A program made the translations under genes and the position numbers. From Bifidobacterium breve (GTDB lineage Bacteria > Actinomycetota > Thermoleophilia > Solirubrobacterales > Solirubrobacteraceae), in NCBI GenBank assembly GCA_945881845.1, contig CAMCVN010000012.1, forward strand, positions 1 through 57,637: a DNA stretch of 57,637 nucleotides. Direction: 5' to 3'. This document shows, one piece after another, positions 28,670-37,954 of the stretch. A model generated the notes under the pieces. It ran no database searches, was not told where the DNA came from, and worked only from the letters and a program-made list of their open reading frames with translations. How positions within the stretch are numbered: the stretch's first letter is position 1; each line of letters starts with the position of its first letter.

Positions 28670-29917
28670 TCAGGGGGCGATCGAAGCGGTCAGCGCCGGC
28701 GAGCCAACGAGCTGGCCGCCAACGATGCGTGAAACGGTGAACGAGCTGAGCGTCGACTCGCCCCTGGCGTCGTAGCTATAGCGGCCGAGAACAGAGCTAC
28801 TGCGATCGGTTGCCCTGATCTCGGCGAGGACGCTGGAGCGGTCGTTGCCGCGGTCGCCTGAGCGGCGGATTGCGTCCAGAACGTCGGCCATCGCTGCGTA
28901 GCCGAAAAGCCCGGCGGTTCCCGGAGCAGTTCCGAACTGGGCTCGGTAGCGCTTCGTGAAGGCCGCCCCGGCGGCGCCCAGGCGAAGCGGGTCGGGCCCG
29001 GGGGTCGTTACAAGCGTCGCTCGCTGAGCGCGCGCGCTGAGATTCTCAGTGAACGAGGTGCTCGCTCCGGCGCGCCCGACAAAGAACTTCAATGACGGCT
29101 CCAGCACGATCAGCCGATTGAATAGCTGCGCAGCGGCAAGGTTGATTGGGCCCGAATAGGCGAGGCAGTCGGCGCCCGAGCTAACGACTTTTTGGGCGAC
29201 GGGGCGCAATTGAGCGGCGGTGCCGTCGCTGGCAGTCGAACCGGCTGTCGCGACCGATTTCGCTTTCAGCGCTTCGCTCATCGCAGTGGCAGAGAGCTTG
29301 CCAAGCTGCGAATCGCTGTAGACGATGAAACTCGCGTCGCAGCCCTGCTCGGCTTGCAGCGCTGCCTGCGCTGGCGTCTCCCGGACGGCGCTCGGAGCGA
29401 GCCGGAAGAAACTCTTCGTACCGCTCGGGTAGAAGCGGTGCGGCTCATCGAGACCGGCCTGAGCGCTGCCGGTGAAGCCTCCGTAACCGGCCAAGGGCGA
29501 AAGTTGGGCGATTCCCCCCTGATTCGTCAACGGGAGCGAAACTGCCGTGGCGGCCGAATCGTAATCGCCGATGTAGGCAATTGAGCTCGAGCCAAGTACG
29601 GCGACTCGGGCGTTTGACGCCACTTGAGCTACGGATGGCAGACGCATGCCGGCCTGAACCGAATTGAGCACCGTCAACGAAACTGTGAACGGGCCGACGA
29701 GCCCGTTGACGTCGGCCAGCGCGAGGCGCTCGCCATTGACCATCGCCTGCCCTGAGCTTCCAAGATCGCCGCTGAGCGGCGCGCTCGTAACCACAGTCAA
29801 TTGGTCTCCGCCAACGACCACGCCGGGTCGGCTATCGCCGCAACCGGCGACAGCCAACGCGAGAGCCGATGCGAGTACTGGAGCGGCGATCAGGCGCCGT
29901 AGCGAGGAATTGTTCAC
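28670..29917 (-). CDS. Substrate-binding lipoprotein, ABC branched-chain amino acid type
   Basis: About 415 residues from GTG 29917. The signal peptide ends in a lipobox LALAVAGCGD, so the mature Cys would be lipidated and anchored outside the membrane. The body resembles type I periplasmic binding proteins of the LivJ/Leu-Ile-Val family (VVTSAPLSGDLGSSGQAMVN, VAVLGSSSIAYIGDYDSAA, LSPLAGYGG, GTKSFFRLAPS). A longer frame to 30031 puts an unlikely hydrophobic stretch in front; TACAAT 9 bases before GTG 29917 supports the short form. No permease or ATPase gene is nearby, so the ligand and partner are unknown. Confidence 0.85.
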   Translation of the reverse strand: MNNSSLRRLIAAPVLASALALAVAGCGDSRPGVVVGGDQLTVVTSAPLSGDLGSSGQAMVNGERLALADVNGLVGPFTVSLTVLNSVQAGMRLPSVAQVASNARVAVLGSSSIAYIGDYDSAATAVSLPLTNQGGIAQLSPLAGYGGFTGSAQAGLDEPHRFYPSGTKSFFRLAPSAVRETPAQAALQAEQGCDASFIVYSDSQLGKLSATAMSEALKAKSVATAGSTASDGTAAQLRPVAQKVVSSGADCLAYSGPINLAAAQLFNRLIVLEPSLKFFVGRAGASTSFTENLSARAQRATLVTTPGPDPLRLGAAGAAFTKRYRAQFGTAPGTAGLFGYAAMADVLDAIRRSGDRGNDRSSVLAEIRATDRSSSVLGRYSYDARGESTLSSFTVSRIVGGQLVGSPALTASIAP

Positions 29918-29926
29918 GCGGCGCAG

Positions 29927-29932
29927 ATTGTA
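29927..29932 (-). promoter_or_regulatory. -10 hexamer TACAAT for the lipoprotein gene
   Basis: TACAAT ends 9 bases before GTG 29917. It is a near-consensus -10 and favours a transcript separate from the trp genes upstream. Confidence 0.5.
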
Positions 29933-29966
29933 GGTCGCGAAGCAGGCGGTAGCCGCGAGCAGCGCG

Positions 29967-30140
29967 TCAGTCGCGCGAGCCAGGACCGACAGAGCCGACC
30001 GAGCTACGCAGAACGCGAGCGCCAGCAGCAAGCAGAATGATCACCAGCGCCAGCATGATCCCGTCGAACGAGCTGAAGCCAAGCGCAGTCAGGACGACCC
30101 AGAGTGAAAGTGCGAAGGTGGTTGCGAGAACGATTCCCAT
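29967..30140 (-). CDS. Small two-helix membrane protein downstream of trpA
   Basis: 57 residues from ATG 30140, 12 bases after the trpA stop. It has two hydrophobic segments (about 3-18 and 24-40) separated by FSSFDG and ends in a short basic/Gly-Ser tail RVLRSSVGSVGPGSRD. No motif is recognised. Its position and strand suggest it is the last gene of the trp unit. A TTG at 30149 is an alternative start. Coding status is likely but not certain for such a short frame. Confidence 0.55.
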   Translation of the reverse strand: MGIVLATTFALSLWVVLTALGFSSFDGIMLALVIILLAAGARVLRSSVGSVGPGSRD

Positions 30141-30152
30141 GCTGCGCAAATC

Positions 30153-30935
30153 TTAGCGGAGCGCCTGCGCGAATTGCTCTACCAGTGACGCGCAAGCCGA
30201 AGCGGGGTCGTCTGACTGAGCCGCCTCGCGCACCAACCGGCTGCCGATTATCACGCCATCAGCGCCTGCATCGGCGGCGTCGCTTGCCTGCTGCGGCGTT
30301 GAGATGCCGAAACCGAGCGCGACCGGCGCGCTGGTGTGGGCGCGAACGCGGGCGATCACCTCGCCGTAGTCGCTGTCATCGCCGCGCTCGCCGGTAGTTC
30401 CGGCAACCGCGACGGTGTAGAGAAACCCTTGGGCCGCAGCGCCGATTTGGGCCAGCCGCTCGTCGGTGCTGGTCGGCGCAGCGAGCGGCACAAAGGCAAC
30501 CCCGGCGCTGGCGCAACTCTCGGCCGTCGCCGGAGCCTCTTCGAGTGGCAGGTCAGGGACGATAAGCCCGCTAACGCCGGCTGCCGCGATGTCGCTGACG
30601 AAGCGCTCGGTTTCGCGCGCCAAGACGGCGTTCGAGTAACACATCAGTACGACCGGCACGCGCGCCGAGATCTCGCTCGCGACCGTCAGCACACCGTCAA
30701 GCGTGGCCCCCGCAGCAAGCGCCGCGCTACCGGCGTTTTGAATTACGGGCCCGTCGGCAAGCGGGTCGGAGAATGGCACGCCAAGTTCAATCAGGTCGGC
30801 GCCGCCGTCGACATAACCGTTGGCGATCGCAAGCGAGATCGCCAAATCGGGAAAGCCGCCCATCAAGTAAGGCATCAGCGCGGCGCGGCGCTCGCAGCTG
30901 CTGAAGGCCGCGGCAATCCGGTCGGCGCCGTTCAT
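30153..30935 (-). CDS. trpA: Tryptophan synthase alpha chain
   Basis: 260 residues. The barrel has the catalytic Glu in [21 protein letters not shown] and the catalytic Asp in [11 protein letters not shown], and the phosphate loop is [12 protein letters not shown] with GVIIGSRLV. It splits indole-3-glycerol phosphate and channels indole to TrpB. Its ATG overlaps the trpB stop by ATGA, as expected for subunits of one complex. Confidence 0.97.
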   Translation of the reverse strand: MNGADRIAAAFSSCERRAALMPYLMGGFPDLAISLAIANGYVDGGADLIELGVPFSDPLADGPVIQNAGSAALAAGATLDGVLTVASEISARVPVVLMCYSNAVLARETERFVSDIAAAGVSGLIVPDLPLEEAPATAESCASAGVAFVPLAAPTSTDERLAQIGAAAQGFLYTVAVAGTTGERGDDSDYGEVIARVRAHTSAPVALGFGISTPQQASDAADAGADGVIIGSRLVREAAQSDDPASACASLVEQFAQALR

Positions 30936-32110
30936 GAACGCCCAAGCAGCTTCAAGACCTCGGCGAGATCCTTGTCGCCGCGGCCAGAAAGGCAGATCAG
31001 ATCCAGCTCAGAGTCGCTCGGCACGTTGAGCGCGAAGTGGATCGCGTGGGCAGGTTCAAGCGCCGGAATGATCCCCTCCAGCTGGGCGGTCCTCTCGAAC
31101 GCAGCCAGTGCCTCACTATCGGTCACCGCGACATAGGTTGCGCGGCCGCTATCGCGTAGCCACGCGTGCTCGGGGCCCGACCCTGGGTAGTCGAGCCCTG
31201 CTGAAATTGAGTGTGCCTCGGCGATCTGACCTTCGTCATCTTGCAGCAGCGCGCTGAGCGAACCATGAAGCACTCCAGGCCGCCCGCCTACCGTCAGTGG
31301 AGCCCCATGGCGGCCACTCTCGATCCCCTCCCCCGCGGCTTCGACACCGATCAGTTCAACGTCGTCGTCACCAACAAAGGCTGTGAAGGCGCCGATAGCG
31401 TTTGAGCCACCGCCGACGCACGCAATCACGCGCCGCGGCAGTCTGCCCTCGCGTTCGAGGATCTGTTCGCGTGCCTCGTCGCCGATGCAGCGTTGGAGGT
31501 CTCGAACAATCGCCGGATACGGCGCCGGCCCGACCGCCGAGCCGATGATGTAATGGCTATCGGCGACATTCGTGACCCAGTCTCGAATCGCTTCTGAGAC
31601 GGCCTCCTTCAGGGTCCGCGCGCCCACTTCAACGGCGACAACCGTCGCGCCGAGCAGTTCCATCCGTTGGACGTTCGGCGCTTGGCGGCGGATGTCCTCG
31701 GCGCCCATGTAGACGACGCACTCGAGGTCCAGCAAGGCGCAGGCCGTCGCCGAGGCAACGCCGTGTTGGCCGGCTCCGGTCTCAGCAATAATCCTTCGCT
31801 TACCCATCCGCAGCGCCAGCAGCGCCTGACCGAGCGCGTTGTTGATCTTGTGCGCGCCGGTGTGAAGCAAGTCTTCTCGCTTTAGGTAGATCGTCCGGCC
31901 GGCCACGGCGCTGAGTCGCTCGGCAAGATAGAGCGGCGTCGGGCGGCCTGCGTAGTCGCGCAGTAGTCGCGCCAGCTCAGTTTGGTAACCCTGATCGGCG
32001 CGCGCGCTAACCCACGCGGCCTCGAGTTCGGCCAGCGCCGGCATCAGCGTCTCTGGCACATATTGGCCGCCATAGGGGCCGAAGCGGTGCTCGACACCGG
32101 CATTACTCAT
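30932..32110 (-). CDS. trpB: Tryptophan synthase beta chain
   Basis: 392 residues. The PLP lysine is in [19 protein letters not shown], the phosphate-binding segment is [14 protein letters not shown], and [15 protein letters not shown] and [11 protein letters not shown] are typical of the TrpB1 class that pairs with TrpA. It makes tryptophan from indole and serine. ATGA overlaps join it to both trpF and trpA. Confidence 0.97.
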   Translation of the reverse strand: MSNAGVEHRFGPYGGQYVPETLMPALAELEAAWVSARADQGYQTELARLLRDYAGRPTPLYLAERLSAVAGRTIYLKREDLLHTGAHKINNALGQALLALRMGKRRIIAETGAGQHGVASATACALLDLECVVYMGAEDIRRQAPNVQRMELLGATVVAVEVGARTLKEAVSEAIRDWVTNVADSHYIIGSAVGPAPYPAIVRDLQRCIGDEAREQILEREGRLPRRVIACVGGGSNAIGAFTAFVGDDDVELIGVEAAGEGIESGRHGAPLTVGGRPGVLHGSLSALLQDDEGQIAEAHSISAGLDYPGSGPEHAWLRDSGRATYVAVTDSEALAAFERTAQLEGIIPALEPAHAIHFALNVPSDSELDLICLSGRGDKDLAEVLKLLGRS

Positions 32111-32775
32111 GCCGGTAGCTCCGGGCTAGCCGCAGGCGCCGTTGAGGCGACAGCGTCAACGAACGCGATCATCTTCGCTGCATCCTTGATCCCCGGTGAC
32201 GCCTCGGTCCCGCTGGCGGTATCGACCGCGAACGGATTTACGACGGAGATCGCTTCAGCGACATTGGTCGCGTCGAGTCCGCCGCTGAGGATCAGCGGGA
32301 TCTTCGAGTGGCGCCGCCCTGCGGCAAGCGACCAATCCCAACTTTCGCCAGTTCCTCCGCGCAGTTCGGGGTGATCGGTGTCGAGCAGGTGGTAGTCAAC
32401 GTGATGGAAGCGCTCAAGGTCGTTGAACTGCTCCCCGGAGACAACTTGCATCGCCTTGATCACCTTCGCGCCGGTGCGTCGGCGCAGCTCTTCGCAGAAC
32501 GACGGCCCTTCATCGCCGTGGAGCTGAACCATCGTGAAGCCGAGCGCGTCGACTTGGCCGGCGACCTCGTCGAGCGTCGGATTGACGTAGACGCCGCAGA
32601 CCTCGACGTCGCGATGGAGCTGGCCGGCGATCGATCGGGCATCGGCCTCTTCGCAGCGCCGAGCCGAGCCTTCCCACATGATGCAGCCGACGGCCCACGC
32701 GCCGAGCTCGACGCTCAGCTCGGCGTCGGCACGGTTCGTGATGCCACAGATCTTTATGCGCGGGGCGCGACTCAC
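32107..32775 (-). CDS. trpF: Phosphoribosylanthranilate isomerase
   Basis: 222 residues forming one barrel. The catalytic Cys is in [15 protein letters not shown], followed by [21 protein letters not shown] and the general acid Asp in LLDTDHP. Phosphate is held by [15 protein letters not shown] and [10 protein letters not shown]. It does the third committed step of the tryptophan pathway. It lies 37 bases after the htrA stop and overlaps trpB by ATGA. Confidence 0.95.
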   Translation of the reverse strand: MSRAPRIKICGITNRADAELSVELGAWAVGCIMWEGSARRCEEADARSIAGQLHRDVEVCGVYVNPTLDEVAGQVDALGFTMVQLHGDEGPSFCEELRRRTGAKVIKAMQVVSGEQFNDLERFHHVDYHLLDTDHPELRGGTGESWDWSLAAGRRHSKIPLILSGGLDATNVAEAISVVNPFAVDTASGTEASPGIKDAAKMIAFVDAVASTAPAASPELPA

Positions 32776-32812
32776 GCCCCCATAATGGCAGCCCTGAGCT
32801 GGCTCTCTGAAA

Positions 32813-34009
32813 CTACGGCGCCGTTACGCTCTGCTGCGGCCTACGACCGAGTGTTACGTTGACCGTCTCCGTCGTCTTGCCGCCGCGCAGAAGCTGGATC
32901 TCAATCTCGTCGCCGGCCTTCTTCGAAGAGACGTAGGTCGAGAGCGCGAGCGACGTCAGCATCGGCCGGCCATCGATCTTCTGGATGATGTCTCCGCCGA
33001 TCTTCAGCGACTGCCCGTCGAGCTTGGCGGGGACCGTTCCGCCCTTAATTCCGGCCTTTGCGGCGGGGCTGCCAGGGTTGACGGTTTCGATCAGAACGCC
33101 CTTGCTGACAGGAAGATTGAGCGCCGCCAGATCGGCCGTGATCGAAATTGAGGAGATGCCGAGGTAGCCGGTATCAACGGTCCCCCGACGGAGGCCCGGA
33201 AGTAGCTTGCGGGCGGTGTCGATCGGAACGGCGAAGCCGATGCCGACGTTGCCGCCACCGCTGCCGCCAGTTTCGATCTGCGAGTTGATTCCAATCACTT
33301 CGCCGGCGCTATCGATCAGCGGACCGCCGGAGTTGCCGGGGTTAATCGCTGCATCGGTTTGAATCACGTCGTTGATGGCAAAGCCGTTGAGGCCTTCAAT
33401 TGAGCGTTGCTTGGCGGAGACGACGCCGGTCGTGAGGCTGAACGCCTGACCGAAGGGGTTGCCGATTGCGACAACTGGGTCTCCGACTTCGACGTCTTTG
33501 GCCGAGGCCAATGGAAGCGTCGTTAGATCCAAACCGTCGGGGTCGATCTGCAGCACCGCAATGTCGGATGAGCGGTCGGCGCCGAGAATCTTGGCGTCGA
33601 CGGTCTTATCGTTGGAGAAGCGGACAGAGACCGTCTTGGCGCCATCCACAACGTGCGCGTTGGTAAGAATGGTTCCCTGCTTGTCGATCACGAAGCCGGA
33701 GCCCGTCGCCTTGCCGTTTCGCGACTCTGGCGCACCGAAGAGATTGGATTCCTTCCTTTCGACGTCGGCGGTGATGAAGACAACTCCCTTTGAGTCGCGT
33801 CGATAAATCTCTCGCGGAGTCATAGCGCCGCCGGAGCTGACCGTCTTGAGCGTTCCGCCCGAGGCTTGCTGAACGACGGTCGTCGTTCCTGAGCCACCGC
33901 CAATACCGATTAGCGACGCAGCGACGATCGCGATGAGCGCGCCGAGCACTCCCGCGCCACCAGCAACTAGAAATGTTGAACGTGAAGATGTCGAACGTGA
34001 GGATTTCAT
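32813..34009 (-). CDS. Membrane-anchored HtrA/DegP-type serine protease with PDZ domain
   Basis: 398 residues. One N-terminal membrane segment (about 13-36), then a trypsin-like domain with the triad His119 (ILTNAHVVDG), Asp149 (DRSSDIAVLQID) and Ser227 (INPGNSGGPLID), then one C-terminal PDZ domain (about 290-385, GVLIETVNPGSPAAKAGI). This is the layout of actinobacterial HtrA quality-control proteases acting outside the membrane. It splits the trp cluster between trpC and trpF. The 66-base gap upstream has neither a clear Shine-Dalgarno sequence nor a TANNNT at the usual distance. Confidence 0.93.
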   Translation of the reverse strand: MKSSRSTSSRSTFLVAGGAGVLGALIAIVAASLIGIGGGSGTTTVVQQASGGTLKTVSSGGAMTPREIYRRDSKGVVFITADVERKESNLFGAPESRNGKATGSGFVIDKQGTILTNAHVVDGAKTVSVRFSNDKTVDAKILGADRSSDIAVLQIDPDGLDLTTLPLASAKDVEVGDPVVAIGNPFGQAFSLTTGVVSAKQRSIEGLNGFAINDVIQTDAAINPGNSGGPLIDSAGEVIGINSQIETGGSGGGNVGIGFAVPIDTARKLLPGLRRGTVDTGYLGISSISITADLAALNLPVSKGVLIETVNPGSPAAKAGIKGGTVPAKLDGQSLKIGGDIIQKIDGRPMLTSLALSTYVSSKKAGDEIEIQLLRGGKTTETVNVTLGRRPQQSVTAP

Positions 34010-34075
34010 TTACTGAAGGAAAGCGTCGCTCTCTGAAGGCTCGTTAAAGAGTTAGTTAAGGGACTGGGGTGTTCG

Positions 34076-34873
34076 CTAGTCGAGGTCGGCGTCGTGACCG
34101 CCGGTGAGCAGTTCAAGCGCGGCAACGGGATCGGCGCTAGCGAGCAACGTCTCGCCAATCAGGACGGCGTCAACGCCGACTCGCTCCAGCTCGGCAAGTT
34201 GCGCGCGCTCTCGCAACCCCGACTCGCTGACGACAGTCTTTCCTGCCGGAATGTCGGCCAGCAGCTCGTGGGTTCGCGAGACGTCGACGCTGAAGTCGCG
34301 CAGGTCGCGGTTGTTAATCCCAATCAGGTCGGGATCAACCGCCTCCAAGACCTCGGTTAGCTCCGCCTCGTCATGGACCTCGACCAAGACATCGAGGTCG
34401 AGCGCCGTCGCCTCGTTGTAGAGCGCCTGCAGATGCTTGGTCTCAAGCGCCGCGGCGATCAGCAAAATTGCGTCAGCCCCGGCCACAGCCGACTCGACGA
34501 GTTGGTAGTAGTCGACGATGAAGTCCTTGCGCAGGATCGGAAGATCGCTTGCGCTGCGGGCGGCGATCAGGTCGTCGAGTGAGCCGCCGAAGTTTGCCTC
34601 TTCAGTCAGTACCGATAGAGCGGCTGCGCCGCCACGCTCGTAGGCGACAACGATCTCGTCGAGCGTCGCCCCGCGGCCGATCTCGCCGGCGCTCGGTGAC
34701 CGCCGTTTGAATTCGGCAATCACTGAGAGTCCCGGCCGCGCGAGCGCTTCGGCGAACGGCCGATCGGCGCCGCGGCGATGTAGCTGAGATTCGAGTTCGG
34801 CCAGAGGAAGCTGCTCGCGGCGGCGCGCTACCGATCGCTCTGTCGACGCGACAATCTGGCTGAGGACTGTCAT
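34076..34873 (-). CDS. trpC: Indole-3-glycerol phosphate synthase
   Basis: 265 residues. The barrel carries VIAEFKRRSPSAGEI with the catalytic Lys, LSVLTEEANFGGS, ILRKDFIVDYYQLVES with the second Lys, GINNRDLRDFSVDV and VSESGLRERAQ. It closes the indole ring from CdRP. ATGA overlap with trpD. The annotated stop is followed by 66 AT-richer bases before htrA. Confidence 0.96.
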   Translation of the reverse strand: MTVLSQIVASTERSVARRREQLPLAELESQLHRRGADRPFAEALARPGLSVIAEFKRRSPSAGEIGRGATLDEIVVAYERGGAAALSVLTEEANFGGSLDDLIAARSASDLPILRKDFIVDYYQLVESAVAGADAILLIAAALETKHLQALYNEATALDLDVLVEVHDEAELTEVLEAVDPDLIGINNRDLRDFSVDVSRTHELLADIPAGKTVVSESGLRERAQLAELERVGVDAVLIGETLLASADPVAALELLTGGHDADLD

Positions 34874-35901
34874 CGCGCTGACAGCTCGGTGCTGCGTTGG
34901 AGGAAATCTTCCAATGTGCCTTGAGCTGCGCCGGAATCGATTGTCTCCCGAGCCAGCTCAAGCCCCTCGGCGATCGAACCTGCGCGGCCGGCAACGTAGA
35001 TCGCAGCCCCGGCGTTGAGCGCAGCAATCTCGCGCCGCGGTCCACTCTCACCGGCGAAGATCTGGCGGATGATCTCGGCGTTCTGCTCCGGCCCGCCGCC
35101 GCTGAGTTCGTCCTCGCTGGCTGGCTCGATGCCAAACTGCTCGGCGGTGAGCGTGTAGCGGCGAGTGCCCTCTGCAGTTAGTTCGGCCACCTGGGTCGGG
35201 CCAGAGGTACTTATCTCGTCAAGCCCATCCTCGCTCGAGACGACCAAGGCGTGATCGGTCCCAAGGCGCGAAAGCGCCCCCGCGACAAGATCAATAGAGG
35301 CCGGCTGCGGCACTCCAATCAGCTGGCGGCGAGCGCCGGCCGGGTTTGTCAGTGGTCCGAGGAGATTGAAAATTGTGGGTACCCCGAGTGCCTTGCGGAC
35401 CGGCACGACGTAGCGCGTCGCCGCATGGTGAGCGGGAGCGAACATGAAGCCGAAGCCGACCTCGTCGATCAAACGCGCCTCGTCTTGCGGCGTTAGCTCG
35501 AGCTTCGCACCGAGTGCTTCGAGCACGTCGGCCGAGCCGCTGAGGCCGGTCGCCGTTCGGTTGCCGTGTTTGGCAACCGCGCAGCCGGCCGCGGCCGCAA
35601 TCAGCGCGGCAGTGGTCGAGATGTTGAATGTCCGTCGCCCGCCACCGGTGCCGCAGGTATCGAGCAGGTCTGTGCGCTGAGGTTTGACCGGCGTTGCCAG
35701 CGAGCGCATCGTCTCTGCCAACCCGGCGAGCTCATCAACCGTTTCGCCCTTCTCGCGCAGTCCAAGCAGCAGCGCTGAGATCTGCTCCTCGCTGGCCTCA
35801 CCGGCCATGATCACAGCGAGAGCTGCCGCGGCCTGATTTTGAGTTAGGTCCTGCCGAGCGGCTACCGCCTCGTTCGCCAACTCCAACGCCGACTGTGCCA
35901 T
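34870..35901 (-). CDS. trpD: Anthranilate phosphoribosyltransferase
   Basis: 343 residues. The PRPP and anthranilate sites are clear: LLDTCGTGGGRRTFNISTTAA, VAKHGNRTATGLSGSADVLE, and FAPAHHAATRYVVPVRKALG. It transfers phosphoribose from PRPP to anthranilate. Its ATG shares one base with the trpG stop (TGATG), and it overlaps trpC by ATGA, so trpE-G-D-C is translationally coupled. Confidence 0.96.
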   Translation of the reverse strand: MAQSALELANEAVAARQDLTQNQAAAALAVIMAGEASEEQISALLLGLREKGETVDELAGLAETMRSLATPVKPQRTDLLDTCGTGGGRRTFNISTTAALIAAAAGCAVAKHGNRTATGLSGSADVLEALGAKLELTPQDEARLIDEVGFGFMFAPAHHAATRYVVPVRKALGVPTIFNLLGPLTNPAGARRQLIGVPQPASIDLVAGALSRLGTDHALVVSSEDGLDEISTSGPTQVAELTAEGTRRYTLTAEQFGIEPASEDELSGGGPEQNAEIIRQIFAGESGPRREIAALNAGAAIYVAGRAGSIAEGLELARETIDSGAAQGTLEDFLQRSTELSAR

Positions 35902-36473
35902 CAGCGCCCGGCTCCAGTCAGAAAGTTCTCGACGATCTTCAAGCCGTCCTCGGTCAGTACCGACTCGGGGTGAAACTGAACCCCTTCGGCGGGCAGTTCG
36001 CGATGACGGACGGCCATTACAAGCCCGTCCCCCCGCGCCGAAACCTCAAAGCACTCGGGGAGGTCGGCCTCAGCGGCGATCAAGGAGTGGTAGCGGCCGA
36101 CGGTGAGCGGAGAAGGCAGGCCGCTGAAGAGCGTTTTGCGATCGTGTTCGATTGTCGTCGTCTTGCCGTGGACCGGCTCATGGCGCACAACGCTGCCGCC
36201 GAATGCCTGCACCAAGGCCTGATGGCCAAGACAGACGCCGAGCGTCGCAATCCCAGCCTCAGGGAAGCGGCGCACCGCCTCAAGCGTGATTCCAGCGTCG
36301 TCTGGAGTGCACGGCCCGGGAGAGACGACGACACGCTCCGGCTGCGTGGCTAGCAGCTCGTCAACGCTCGCGCGGTCGTTGCGGACGACCGAGATCTCGG
36401 CTCCAAGCTCTCCGAGATACTGAACCAGGTTGTAGGTGAAGGAGTCGTAGTTATCGATTACGAGCGTGCGCAT
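35901..36473 (-). CDS. trpG: Anthranilate synthase component II (glutamine amidotransferase)
   Basis: 190 residues of a class I amidotransferase. The catalytic Cys is in TLGVCLGHQALVQAFGG and the His-Glu pair is in VQFHPESVLTEDG. It starts LVIDNYDSFTYNLVQYLGE, typical of TrpG/PabA. It feeds ammonia to TrpE. ATG 36473 is 2 bases after the trpE stop; a GTG at 36482 would overlap trpE. TrpG often doubles as PabA for folate synthesis, which cannot be excluded. Confidence 0.95.
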   Translation of the reverse strand: MRTLVIDNYDSFTYNLVQYLGELGAEISVVRNDRASVDELLATQPERVVVSPGPCTPDDAGITLEAVRRFPEAGIATLGVCLGHQALVQAFGGSVVRHEPVHGKTTTIEHDRKTLFSGLPSPLTVGRYHSLIAAEADLPECFEVSARGDGLVMAVRHRELPAEGVQFHPESVLTEDGLKIVENFLTGAGR

Positions 36474-36475
36474 CG

Positions 36476-37954
36476 CTACCACCAGCCCGGCTGATTGGTC
36501 GCCAACTCGATCGCGCCGATCACGGCCTTGGCCTTGTTGACCGACTCCTCGTACTCGTACTTCGGGCTTGCGTCGGCGACCGTGCCGCCGCCAGCCTGGA
36601 CGTGCACCTGACCGCCGCGGCAGACGACGGTACGGATGTGGATACAGGTGTCGAGATCACCGGCGTAGCTGAGATAACCGATTGCGCCTCCATATCCCCC
36701 GCGCTTAACCGGCTCAACCTCATCGATGATCTGCATTGCTCGGACCTTTGGCGCGCCGGAGAGCGTCCCGGCGGGGAGGATTGCGCGCAACGCATCAAGC
36801 GCGCCAACCTCAGGCCGCAGCGTTCCCGAGACCGACGAGACGATGTGCATCACGTGCGAGTAGGTCTCAACCTGCATCAGGCTGTCAACGACGACCGAGC
36901 CGTACTCGCATACGCGGCCGAGGTCGTTGCGGCCGAGGTCGACCAGCATCACGTGTTCGGCGCGTTCCTTCTGATCGGCGAGCAGGCCATTCGCCAATCC
37001 GAGATCCTCGGCCGCGCTCGCGCCGCGCGCTCGAGTGCCCGCGATCGGGCGCGTCGAAGCCGAACGGCCATTCACCGTCAGTAGCGGCTCGGGAGAGGCG
37101 CCGACAACCTGAAAATCTCCAAATTCAAGGAAGTACATGTAGGGGCTTGGGTTAACGACGCGCAGCCCGCGGTAGATCGAGAACGGATCGACCTCCAGCT
37201 CGGCCGTCCAGCGCTGCGACGGGACGACCTGGAACGCATCACCGGCATGGATGTAGTCAACGATCTTCGCGACCACGGCCTCAAACTGATCGCGCGTGAA
37301 GTTCGATTCGAACTTCGGCGCCACGCGCGCCGGGCCATCCGGCTTCGGTGCCGGCAGCGGCCCGGCGAGCATCGCGCGAACCTCAGCGATCGTCGCCGCC
37401 GCCTCTGCGTAGCTGGCCTCGCTCAGTTGGCCGCCGTCAGCGACGGCGTTGACGAGGATCGTCAGCGTGTGGCGCAGGTGATCGAAAACGACGAGCACGT
37501 CGCTGCGCATCAGCGCCATGTCGGGTAGCCCGAGCTGATCGGGATTTGGCTCACCAAGCGGCTCAACAGTGCGAACGAGGTCGTAGCCGAAGTATCCGAC
37601 GAGTCCGCCGGCAAACGGCGGTAGATCCTCCATCGGCGCCTGGCTGAGGCGATCGAGCATCGCGGCGGCAAGCGCGTAGGGGTCTCCCCCATCAGTCAGA
37701 TCCCAGCGCAGAAGCTCCCGCGGTCGGATGCCGATGAAGCTGTAGCGGCCCATCCTCTGCCCCTGTTCAGCAGACTCGAGCAGGAAGGCGGGCTCCGACG
37801 GGGATGCGGCGCGAAGTTTCAAGAAGGCTGAAACAGGCGTCTCACAGTCGTCAATGAACTCGTGTCGCAGCGGGATTAGCGTGTAGTCGGCCGCTAGCTG
37901 CTGCGCCTCCTCGAGCGGCGGATTAACCGAGACTTGATTCGCTGCGGGGCTCAT
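36476..37954 (-). CDS. trpE: Anthranilate synthase component I
   Basis: 492 residues. The feedback-inhibition motif FLLESAEQGQRMGRYSFIG is present, so tryptophan inhibition is likely. The chorismate-binding C-terminal half has FQVVPSQRW, ASPEPLLTVNGR, PIAGTRARGAS, LVDLGRNDLGRVCEYGSV, VSGTLRPE and GTLSGAPKVRAMQIIDE. It makes anthranilate from chorismate with TrpG. The ATG overlaps the stop of the flavoprotein gene upstream (ATGA). Confidence 0.97.
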   Translation of the reverse strand: MSPAANQVSVNPPLEEAQQLAADYTLIPLRHEFIDDCETPVSAFLKLRAASPSEPAFLLESAEQGQRMGRYSFIGIRPRELLRWDLTDGGDPYALAAAMLDRLSQAPMEDLPPFAGGLVGYFGYDLVRTVEPLGEPNPDQLGLPDMALMRSDVLVVFDHLRHTLTILVNAVADGGQLSEASYAEAAATIAEVRAMLAGPLPAPKPDGPARVAPKFESNFTRDQFEAVVAKIVDYIHAGDAFQVVPSQRWTAELEVDPFSIYRGLRVVNPSPYMYFLEFGDFQVVGASPEPLLTVNGRSASTRPIAGTRARGASAAEDLGLANGLLADQKERAEHVMLVDLGRNDLGRVCEYGSVVVDSLMQVETYSHVMHIVSSVSGTLRPEVGALDALRAILPAGTLSGAPKVRAMQIIDEVEPVKRGGYGGAIGYLSYAGDLDTCIHIRTVVCRGGQVHVQAGGGTVADASPKYEYEESVNKAKAVIGAIELATNQPGWW

